Assembly: GCA_001303415.1 (NCBI GenBank) | Contig: LJTN01000015.1 | Coordinates: forward strand, 1-46,514 | Source: Myxococcales bacterium SG8_38 | Lineage (GTDB): Bacteria; Myxococcota_A; Polyangia; Polyangiales; Houyiibacteriaceae | Direction of reading: 5' to 3' | DNA: 46,514 bases | Part shown: in pieces, positions 18,997 through 25,538 of the stretch | Position numbering within the stretch: position 1 is the first letter of the stretch | Layout of the letters: every line of letters starts with the position of its first letter | The notes under the pieces: generated by a model | The model's input: the letters and a program-made list of their open reading frames with translations, nothing else | Told to the model about the DNA's origin: nothing | Database searches by the model: none | Position numbers and translations under genes: made by a program

Positions 18997-19082
18997 TAGA
19001 CCGACTGCACCTCGAAATGATTCGATGATCGGAGCCTCAGTGCGTCGAGGCGGCCGTCACGAAGACGAAGGACGTGCAGCGT

Positions 19083-19262
19083 CTAAGCCGCGTGCGGGGG
19101 CCACTGCCGGCGGATCCTCTGCGCGACCTTGGCCGCCGTCTCTTCGTCGATCGGCTGGGTTGGATCCGCGCCGAGCTGCTTGAGGATCACCTTGCAGTGC
19201 GCGGGGTTCCAGTTGAGTAGCTTGGCAAGCTCTTTGAGATCGTACGTTTCGGTGACAACCAT
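19083..19262 (-). CDS. Small helical protein, possibly HTH-like (59 aa)
   Basis: I do not recognise this protein. The 59-aa product begins MVVTETYDLKELAKLLNW and contains what looks like a helix-turn-helix or excisionase-like pattern (DLKELAKLLNW, then HCKVILKQLG), ending in a basic helix (AAKVAQRIRRQW). The start at 19262 is chosen because AAGGAAG lies 8 bases upstream; extending to 19319 would run back through the promoter. A good -10 (TATAAA) lies about 28 bases before the start, so it may be transcribed on its own as well as with the lemA group upstream. DNA binding is a guess. Confidence 0.6.
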   Translation of the reverse strand: MVVTETYDLKELAKLLNWNPAHCKVILKQLGADPTQPIDEETAAKVAQRIRRQWPPHAA

Positions 19263-19289
19263 GGCGGCGCTTCCTTTACTAACCGTAAA

Positions 19290-19319
19290 TTTATAGCGCA
19301 CGACCCGAGGCCGATCCAA
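19290..19319 (-). promoter_or_regulatory. Promoter-like element for the 59-aa gene
   Basis: On the minus strand TTGGAT (19319-19314) and TATAAA (19295-19290) are separated by 18 bases. The -10 matches the housekeeping consensus at 5 of 6 positions, the -35 at 3 of 6. It lies in the AT-rich gap before the 59-aa gene, with a predicted leader of about 20 bases that contains the AAGGAAG ribosome binding site. Confidence 0.5.
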
Positions 19320-19322
19320 GCT

Positions 19323-19679
19323 TTATTTGCCATTTAGTAAATAAACCGAAATTCCAAGCAATCCCAAGAAGATCAGGGTGATGACCAACCATCCGGGGCC
19401 CCTCAGGCCGGCGGCGGGCCCCCGATCGGGCGGGGGCGCCACGGGCGGGCCCTCCACAGGCTTCGCCGCGAGGAATTCCTCGATCAAGCGCTTGGCGTCT
19501 TCCACTTGATCGGCTTCGACACGAATCTCGGTCCCATGCCGCTGCCGATCGGTGATGCCCGGGTAGGCAGTGTCGCGGTGATTGACCAAGACCGCCGTGA
19601 TGCCCTCGGCCTCGAGCGCCTCCTGAAGGGCTAGAGCCTGTACTTCGTCGTCGGTCTCGTAAACGTTTCGTGTCTCCAT
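19323..19679 (-). CDS. DUF2007-like protein with C-terminal membrane anchor
   Basis: The 118-aa protein starts with a ferredoxin-like alpha/beta domain (about 1-70) of the DUF2007 'putative signal transducing protein' kind: METRNVYETDDEVQALALQE, an EAEGITAVLVN block and a final EDAKRLIEEFL helix. A proline-rich linker (PPVAPPPDRGP) leads to one C-terminal transmembrane helix (WLVITLIFLGLLGISVYLL) and three last residues. The start at 19679 has GAGGT 8 bases upstream and is 4 bases after the M48 stop, so it belongs to the lemA operon. The domain would face the cytoplasm if the C-terminus is tail-anchored. The family has no settled function. Confidence 0.7.
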   Translation of the reverse strand: METRNVYETDDEVQALALQEALEAEGITAVLVNHRDTAYPGITDRQRHGTEIRVEADQVEDAKRLIEEFLAAKPVEGPPVAPPPDRGPAAGLRGPGWLVITLIFLGLLGISVYLLNGK

Positions 19680-19683
19680 GACG

Positions 19684-21636
19684 CTACCTCGATTGCACAA
19701 AAGGGGGGACCGGACAATCGAGACCGTCCCCAATAGCGCGGATGAGCTCGGCCTCTCGATCGGTCACGTTGTCGTCGGCCATCACGGTCGCCGCACAGGC
19801 CAGCATGAGGTTCTTCTTCAGAGCGGGAGTCGCGGCATCGTAGCGCCGAAGGGCTTGGTCGACGTCAGTCAGCGTGCAGTTTCCGACTGGCAAGATGGTA
19901 CCCGCTGCCTCTGGGAGATGAAGCGCGTGTGCGCCGTGCCGAAACGCTCGCGATGCCTCCGTCTCCGTTCGGCTGCCCGCTCTGGCAAGCGCTGACAGAA
20001 GAACCCGGGCGTCGCGCAGTAAGCTCTTGAATGAGCGAAAGCGAACTGGTGCGGGTCCGGTGCCCTCGAAGTGCCGCGCTAGGTGGCGTTGGATCATTCG
20101 GCTGAGCGAATACTCGAAGAGGTCGAGCCTGCGGTCGCTGCGCATCAAGGCATCGACGGCCGACCGAAAGCGGCCGTACTCGGCGACCGACAGGCTGCGC
20201 AGCGTCGGGGTGGCCATGTCCGCCAGCGCGATCTTCTGCGCCGAGGAACGATCGACGGATTCCGCGTGAAAGCGGAGCGCGAGATCCGCCGTCTGGGGGT
20301 CGGTCAGCTCCGCCAGACGAAGGAGCTCGGTTCCCCGGAGCACCTCGTCGCGCGCAAGCAGAAGGCCGAACAACATCGCTTGCGCCATGGGTGGCTGGTG
20401 AACCGCATGGAGCCAATGCTCGGGGAGCGCGGCATGCAAGGACCGCGCGAAAACGAGCTGCTCGTGGCGCGGGCTCCCGATGTGCTCGATCGCCTTGCTC
20501 ACGGCCTCTTCGGTCGGCGCTTCGGCGAAGGCCATGACTTCCTCGGGAGGCGCGCTCGGAGGCGTGCTGAGGCCCTCGGCGATTTGCGGTAGCGTCACCT
20601 CGATGAATCGACCGTCCCATTGCGGCTCGAGCTTGCGTATTCGTTGCTCGAGCGGGGGGTGTGTTCGAAACATCCCGGCAAAGAGTCGAAGCCGGCGGAT
20701 GGCGTCGGAGAAGAAGATGTGACTCGCCTCGTCCGCCTGAGGCGCATCGAGGTACGAATGCGACGCAGCGCCGCCGATCTTCTTGAGCGCACCGACCAAA
20801 CCGTCGGTGTCGCGCGTGAACTGCACGGCGGATGCGTCGGCGAGCAGCTCCCTCTGCCGCGAGATCGCGCTTTGAAGCATGCGTCCGAACAGAACCCCGA
20901 TGGATCCGATCCCCAAGAGACCCAGGCCGATCAGGGCGACGCCCGCACCCTCCTTCCTGCGTCTCGCGGTCGTCCCCCGTAGCAAGAAGCGTCCGATCAA
21001 CGCTAGGACGAAAATGCCATGAAGCAGACCGATGGCTCGCATGTTGATGCGCGCGTCACCATTGAGAATGTGGCTGAACTCGTGTGCAACGACGCCTTGA
21101 AGCTCCTGCCGCCGAAGTAGATGCAAAGTGCCGTGGGTCACACCGATGACCGCGTCGCTCGTGCTGTTGCCCGCTGCGAAGGCATTGATGCCCACCTCGC
21201 GGTCGAGGACGTAGACCTCGGGGACGGGAACGCCGGAGGCGATCGCCATCTCCTCCACCACGTTGAGAAGGCGACGCTCTTCCAGGTTGCTCGTGTCCGG
21301 GTCCATCTTGCGGCCGCCCAAAGCGATCGCCACCGCGGAGCCGCCGTCGCGAAGCTGCGCCGTCTTGTAAAGTGAGCCGAGCCCTACGATGGCTGCCGTG
21401 GTCCCGCAAGCGAGCAGAAACACCGAGGGGTTCCACAATGAGAATTGGAAATCGGAAACTTGGTCGTAGCGTCCGACCATGTAAGCCACGCCGGCCGCAT
21501 CACCGGTGGCAAACGAATAGACGGCCATCGCCAGCGCATACACGGCCGCCATCACGCCCGCCACGGCGAACGCAAAGAGAAGGGCCAGGCGTACGGTTCG
21601 CTTCCGCGCGAGGGCCTGCTCCTCGAAGAAGTCCAT
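19684..21636 (-). CDS. M48 family membrane metalloprotease with long C-terminal extension
   Basis: The 650-aa protein is an HtpX/M48-type zinc protease. Two N-terminal transmembrane segments (about 15-42 and 70-90) precede the peptidase domain. The zinc motif HEFSH is at 185-189, and the downstream RELLADASAVQFTRD block supplies the third ligand (Glu). Another hydrophobic pair lies at about 200-250. HtpX is about 290 aa, so about 300 residues are extra; the end (about 585-645: DQALRRYDA...MADDNVTDREAELIRAIGD) resembles a TerB-like helical domain. It follows lemA by 3 bases, an arrangement common for LemA-M48 pairs. A role in membrane protein quality control is inferred from the family. Confidence 0.88.
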   Translation of the reverse strand: MDFFEEQALARKRTVRLALLFAFAVAGVMAAVYALAMAVYSFATGDAAGVAYMVGRYDQVSDFQFSLWNPSVFLLACGTTAAIVGLGSLYKTAQLRDGGSAVAIALGGRKMDPDTSNLEERRLLNVVEEMAIASGVPVPEVYVLDREVGINAFAAGNSTSDAVIGVTHGTLHLLRRQELQGVVAHEFSHILNGDARINMRAIGLLHGIFVLALIGRFLLRGTTARRRKEGAGVALIGLGLLGIGSIGVLFGRMLQSAISRQRELLADASAVQFTRDTDGLVGALKKIGGAASHSYLDAPQADEASHIFFSDAIRRLRLFAGMFRTHPPLEQRIRKLEPQWDGRFIEVTLPQIAEGLSTPPSAPPEEVMAFAEAPTEEAVSKAIEHIGSPRHEQLVFARSLHAALPEHWLHAVHQPPMAQAMLFGLLLARDEVLRGTELLRLAELTDPQTADLALRFHAESVDRSSAQKIALADMATPTLRSLSVAEYGRFRSAVDALMRSDRRLDLFEYSLSRMIQRHLARHFEGTGPAPVRFRSFKSLLRDARVLLSALARAGSRTETEASRAFRHGAHALHLPEAAGTILPVGNCTLTDVDQALRRYDAATPALKKNLMLACAATVMADDNVTDREAELIRAIGDGLDCPVPPFVQSR

Positions 21637-21639
21637 GGC

Positions 21640-22227
21640 TCAGAACTGTACTTTGATCGGGGCGCGCTCGCTCTCGGTTTCGACCTCGAAGAACTCGGCC
21701 TTCTGGAAGCTGAACATGCCGGCGATGATGTTCGACGGAACCATCTCGCACTTGTTGTTGTATCGCATCACTGCGTCGTTGTAGGCCTGCCGGGCGAACG
21801 CGATCTTGTTCTCGGTGGTCGATAGCTCCTCGGTGAGCTGCATCATGTTCTGATTGGACTTGAGGTCCGGATACGCTTCCGACAAGGCAAAGAATCGGCC
21901 GAGCACGCCGCTCAGCCCGGCTTCGGCGCTCACCAGCCGCTTCATCGCTTGCGGGTCTCCCGGGTCGGCCGCGGCGCTTTGCCGCGCCCCCTCCGCCGAG
22001 TTGCGCGCAGCGATCACGGCTTCGAGCGTTTCTCTCTCGTGTGCGAGAAACGCCTTCGCGGTCTCGACGAGATTCGGGATCAGGTCGTGGCGGCGCTTGA
22101 GCTGCACATCGATCTGGGCGAACGCGTTCTTGAACCGGTTCCGCAGATTGATGAGGTTGTTGTACATGCTGGCTAGCCAAGCAATCAACAGGACAGCAAA
22201 CACCAGTAGACCGAACAACCACCCCAT
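21640..22227 (-). CDS. lemA: LemA family protein
   Basis: The 195-aa protein has one N-terminal transmembrane helix (about 3-22) and a long four-helix bundle. Family blocks are clear: NNLINLRNRFKNAFAQIDVQ, RRHDLIPNLVETAK, YPDLKSNQNMMQLTEELSTT and ENKIAFARQAYNDAV. GGGGAGG lies 7 bases before the ATG. It heads an operon with the M48 protease and the DUF2007-like gene. LemA's biochemical role is not established; its frequent pairing with M48 or TPM-type proteins suggests envelope function. Confidence 0.94.
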   Translation of the reverse strand: MGWLFGLLVFAVLLIAWLASMYNNLINLRNRFKNAFAQIDVQLKRRHDLIPNLVETAKAFLAHERETLEAVIAARNSAEGARQSAAADPGDPQAMKRLVSAEAGLSGVLGRFFALSEAYPDLKSNQNMMQLTEELSTTENKIAFARQAYNDAVMRYNNKCEMVPSNIIAGMFSFQKAEFFEVETESERAPIKVQF

Positions 22228-22256
22228 GATGTCCTCCCCTGCCCAAAGGCCCCCCC

Positions 22257-22285
22257 AGTGTAAGTGTGGGCCCCAGTAAACTCAA
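22257..22285 (-). promoter_or_regulatory. lemA: Promoter-like element of the lemA operon
   Basis: On the minus strand TTGAGT (22285-22280) and TACACT (22262-22257) are separated by 17 bases. Each matches the housekeeping consensus at 4 of 6 positions. The element lies in the 87-base gap between the SDR stop and lemA, giving a leader of about 25 bases with GGGGAGG. It is the only good candidate I see in the gap. Confidence 0.45.
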
Positions 22286-22314
22286 ATCCGCATGGCACGG
22301 CCGTCGATCCGCCA

Positions 22315-23139
22315 CTACCCGGAGTGTCGAGCGATGTACTTTTGCTTTTCCTTCTCCCCCTTTTTCTCGAGCACGGGCAACACGACCCGGCGAATACCAG
22401 GAAATAGATAGCCGATTGTCGCAAGCACCCCACTTGCCACTGGCTTGGTTCGCTCGCGTGCCCCATCCGCAGCGGAAGCCAGGATGAGGTCGGCGATCTC
22501 GTCGGCCGTGCTCATGGGTTGCGAAAAGACCAGGGCTGGAACGTTCTCGATGACGTCGCCTTCGGTGATGAATCCGGTATCGACGGGCCCTGGCGAAACC
22601 ACGGCGACTCTGATGTTGGTGTCGCGAAGCTCTCCGGACACCGCAAACGAAAACACGCGAAGCCCAAATTTGGTCGCGGAATAGGTTGCTTCATCCTCGA
22701 GCGGAAAGCGTCCCGCGAGCGAAGCCACGTTCACGACCGTCCCGGAGCCCTGCGCTCGCATCGTCGGAAGCACGAGCCTGGTGAGAACCAGCGGGGCTCG
22801 CAAATTCACGTCGAGGATCTGCAACATCTCCTCGACCGGCAGCTTCTCGAGCGGGCCCCTCGAGTTGTACCCGGCGTTGTTGACCAGAATGTCGATGCCG
22901 CCAAAACGAGATTTCGCCTCGCCGAGGAGTCTTTCGCAGGCTGCCACGTTGGAGACGTCGGTCGGCACCGCAAACGCAACATCGGTCCCAAGCTCCTCGG
23001 CCAGACGCCGAAGAGGCTCGGCGCTACGCGCCGCAAGAACCACGTTGGCTCCCTGTGCAACGAACTTGCGTGCGCAGGCCTCCCCGATGCCAGCGCTCGC
23101 CCCGGTAATCACCACCGTCTTGCCATCAAACCTGGTCAT
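22315..23139 (-). CDS. Short-chain dehydrogenase/reductase (SDR)
   Basis: The 274-aa classical SDR has the cofactor motif TGASAGIG (residues 11-18), NNAG, the catalytic Ser in the VNVASLAG block, YSATK as the YxxxK pair, and SPGPVDTGF. An Arg just after strand 2 (AARSAEP) suggests NADP(H) preference. The start at 23139 places the motif at the usual distance and has GAAGGGA 7 bases upstream; in-frame sequence further upstream has no SDR similarity. A basic, lysine-rich tail (EKKGEKEKQKY) follows a hydrophobic stretch. It is divergent from the sterol reductase gene. A lipid or sterol substrate is possible from context but unproven. Confidence 0.88.
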   Translation of the reverse strand: MTRFDGKTVVITGASAGIGEACARKFVAQGANVVLAARSAEPLRRLAEELGTDVAFAVPTDVSNVAACERLLGEAKSRFGGIDILVNNAGYNSRGPLEKLPVEEMLQILDVNLRAPLVLTRLVLPTMRAQGSGTVVNVASLAGRFPLEDEATYSATKFGLRVFSFAVSGELRDTNIRVAVVSPGPVDTGFITEGDVIENVPALVFSQPMSTADEIADLILASAADGARERTKPVASGVLATIGYLFPGIRRVVLPVLEKKGEKEKQKYIARHSG

Positions 23140-23212
23140 GCTCTGTCCCTTCGTGCCTGCGGCATGGCTGAAAGACGCTTCGCCGGAGCCTTTCCCCGGT
23201 GGTTCCCACCCT

Positions 23213-23224
23213 GGCCACGTGGCC
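23213..23224. promoter_or_regulatory. 12-base perfect palindrome in the SDR/sterol-reductase divergent region
   Basis: GGCCACGTGGCC is a perfect palindrome with an E-box-like CACGTG core. It lies in the 203-base region between two divergent genes, 74 bases upstream of the SDR start and 119 bases before the sterol reductase start. It could be a shared operator, but palindromes of this type arise easily in GC-rich DNA. Confidence 0.3.
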
Positions 23225-23271
23225 CTCTTCGTATCGCCCGCCGCCGCGAAGCGCAATCGACGCCATCTCGT

Positions 23272-23307
23272 CATCCAAGAGAATTTTCGGCCGATGCATC
23301 TTGGATG
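23272..23307. promoter_or_regulatory. 9-base inverted repeat upstream of the sterol reductase gene
   Basis: CATCCAAGA (23272-23280) and TCTTGGATG (23299-23307) are perfect inverted arms separated by 18 bases, 35 bases before the ATG at 23343. The spacer itself holds GATGCATC, another perfect palindrome, sharing two bases with the right arm. Arm centres are 27 bases apart, more than one but fewer than three helical turns. It could bind a dimeric regulator or two dimers, or form a hairpin in the leader if transcription starts upstream. Confidence 0.45.
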
Positions 23308-23342
23308 TCGCTTTCTTCATTTTTTGCCCTAAAGTCCGGCCG

Positions 23343-24608
23343 ATGACGGAGCACAAAGAAAGGCTCGAGTTCGGTGGCGTGCCCGGGAATCTCGCGATGA
23401 TCATCGGGCTTCCCCTGTTCACGGCGTATCTGTTTTTCGCCGTCCGGTTCAACGACGGCCAAGCTTTACCTCGGCCCGAGGCGGACTGGGACGGATTCTT
23501 GCAAGCCATGGTGCCCACCTGGCGTGCCGCGGTGATTTACGGTGTGTGGTTCGTCTTTCAGGCGCTGCTCCAGAAACATGCGCCGGGCCGTGAGGTTCTG
23601 GGCGCCGAACTGCCCGACGGAAGCCGGCTGCCCTATCGGATGAACGGTTTGTTCTCCCTCGTCGTCACTTTCATCGTCATCGCCATCCTGCACTGGTCTG
23701 GCTTGTTCTCGATTCGCGAGCTCTACGACCAGTTCGGCGCGTTGATCAGCGTCATGACGATCTTCGTCTTCGCCTTCAGCACCTACCTCTATTGGTACGG
23801 CAAGCAGCATGGGCAGGCGCGCCATCTGAGCGGCCGCTTCATTCACGATTTCTGGATGGGGACGGGCCACAATCCCCGTGTTCCGCCCCGACCCGACGGG
23901 CTGGATTTGAAGATCTTTTGCGAAGCCAGACCAGGCTTGATCTTGTGGATGCTGATCAACACTTCCTTTGCCTATGTCCAGTACCAGCGTTACGGCTTCG
24001 TCTCGACGTCGATGGTCCTCGTGTGGCTGTTCCAGATGTTCTACATCATCGACTATTTCTGGAACGAGGAAGCCATTCTCACCACGATGGACATCAAGCA
24101 CGAAAACTTCGGTTTCATGCTTGCATTTGGAGATCTGATATGGGTGCCCATGACCTACTCGTTACAGGCGCACTACCTGATCGATCGAGTCCATTCGCTG
24201 CCTTGGTGGGGCGCCGCGCTCATCATCGCCGTCAACATGCTCGGCCTCTACATCTTCCGAGTGGTCAACCTGCAGAAGCACAAGTTTCGCAGTGATCCGG
24301 AAAACGCTCGCATTTGGGGCAAGAAAGCCGAGTACATCCAGACCCAGCAGGGCGGCAAATTGTTGCTGTCAGGTTTCTGGGGATGGTCCCGCCACTTCAA
24401 TTACGTGGGAGACATACTGATGGCGTTGTCCTGGTCGCTTCCGTGCCTATTCGGCTCGCCGCTCCCCTACTTCTACCCGATTTACTTCACGATCTTGCTG
24501 ATTCACCGCGAACGGCGCGACCACAATTTCTGCAAGAAGAAATATGGCGCCGATTGGGATCGTTATTGCGAACGAGTTCGCTGGCGCATCGTGCCCGGGG
24601 TCTACTGA
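23343..24608 (+). CDS. Sterol reductase of the ERG4/ERG24 family
   Basis: The 421-aa integral membrane protein resembles the eukaryotic sterol C-14, C-7 and C-24(28) reductases (ERG24, DHCR7, ERG4, lamin-B-receptor domain), which reduce sterol double bonds with NADPH. About nine hydrophobic segments are visible. The first family block is near 176-205 (HDFWMGTGHNPR followed by DLKIFCEARPGLILW). The C-terminal signature starts near 344 (GFWGWSRHFNYVGD), followed by SLPCLFG, PYFYPIYFTILLIHRE, KYGADWDRYC and the terminal WRIVPGVY. The ATG at 23343 fits the family N-terminus. Bacterial members are known but sparse. Which double bond it reduces cannot be read from sequence, and no other sterol gene lies in the window. 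Confidence 0.87.
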   Translation: MTEHKERLEFGGVPGNLAMIIGLPLFTAYLFFAVRFNDGQALPRPEADWDGFLQAMVPTWRAAVIYGVWFVFQALLQKHAPGREVLGAELPDGSRLPYRMNGLFSLVVTFIVIAILHWSGLFSIRELYDQFGALISVMTIFVFAFSTYLYWYGKQHGQARHLSGRFIHDFWMGTGHNPRVPPRPDGLDLKIFCEARPGLILWMLINTSFAYVQYQRYGFVSTSMVLVWLFQMFYIIDYFWNEEAILTTMDIKHENFGFMLAFGDLIWVPMTYSLQAHYLIDRVHSLPWWGAALIIAVNMLGLYIFRVVNLQKHKFRSDPENARIWGKKAEYIQTQQGGKLLLSGFWGWSRHFNYVGDILMALSWSLPCLFGSPLPYFYPIYFTILLIHRERRDHNFCKKKYGADWDRYCERVRWRIVPGVY

Positions 24609-24659
24609 GCTCCACTGTCCCCTTTTTGAAAGAGCAGATGCGCAGTAGGCTTGGCGGGT

Positions 24660-25538
24660 ATGCCCCGTACACCGGTTGCTTCCACGAAGGTCGAGCGCAT
24701 CGAGCGAGCACGCCGGGAGCAGACCACCGACCTGCTTGCGGTCGAGGAGCCGCTGCAGATCATTCTGGAGCATGGGGAGGCGCATGCTCGATTGGAGACG
24801 CCGCTTGCGCTGACCATGCGCACGCCGGGCCACGATCGTGACTTGGTGACGGGCTTTCTGTACGCAGAGGGTGTCATCGCCGACCCTGCCGATCTGATCA
24901 AGGTACGGCATTGCATGCGCTCGGAGACCCCCGGAAACGTCGTCCGGGCGATTCTGCACGAGCGGGCGGTGGTTCCGTCGCGGTTGATGCAACGCAACCT
25001 GATGGTGACCAGCGCCTGCGGTGTTTGCGGAGAGCGCACGATCGAGGCGCTTTCGAGGCAGGGTTGCGCAGCGCTTGGCATCGAAGCACAGGCCTTCCAT
25101 CCCGGCGCCATCCGGCAAGCGCTGGGCTCGATCGAAGCGTCGCAAGCCTGGTTCCGCCACACCGGCGGCACGCACGGTGCCGCGCTATTCGATCGGTCCG
25201 GCCGCCTCTTGCTGCACCGAGAAGACGTAGGTCGCCACAATGCCCTCGACAAGCTCGTAGGCGCGTGGCTCCGCGAATCGACGGACGATCCTGCAAGCTG
25301 CTTCGTCGTGGTGAGCAGCAGGGCCAGCTTCGAGCTCGTACAGAAAACGGTACGTGCCCGCTTTCCCATGATGGTCGCGATCGGGGCCGCATCGAGCTTG
25401 GCCGTCGAGACCGCGCAGCATTTCGGGCTCACGCTCGTGGGCTTTGCAAAGCTGAATCGGTTCAACATTTATTCGGGCGCGGCACGCATCGAGCACGAGC
25501 ATGACCAGCTCGCATTCGTCGAAGGCGGAGCGCTTTGA
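24660..25538 (+). CDS. fdhD: Formate dehydrogenase accessory sulfurtransferase FdhD
   Basis: The 292-aa FdhD passes sulfur from a cysteine desulfurase to the molybdenum cofactor before it enters formate-dehydrogenase-type enzymes. The catalytic Cys loop is present as SACGVCGERT (about 116-125), together with PLALTMRTPGHDRDLVTGFLYAEG, FRHTGGTHGAALF, EDVGRHNALDKLVG and the closing VGFAKLNRFNIY. The ATG at 24660 is preferred over an in-frame TTG at 24651. The next gene, a molybdopterin oxidoreductase, overlaps the stop (TGATG), matching the expected client-chaperone pair. Confidence 0.94.
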   Translation: MPRTPVASTKVERIERARREQTTDLLAVEEPLQIILEHGEAHARLETPLALTMRTPGHDRDLVTGFLYAEGVIADPADLIKVRHCMRSETPGNVVRAILHERAVVPSRLMQRNLMVTSACGVCGERTIEALSRQGCAALGIEAQAFHPGAIRQALGSIEASQAWFRHTGGTHGAALFDRSGRLLLHREDVGRHNALDKLVGAWLRESTDDPASCFVVVSSRASFELVQKTVRARFPMMVAIGAASSLAVETAQHFGLTLVGFAKLNRFNIYSGAARIEHEHDQLAFVEGGAL

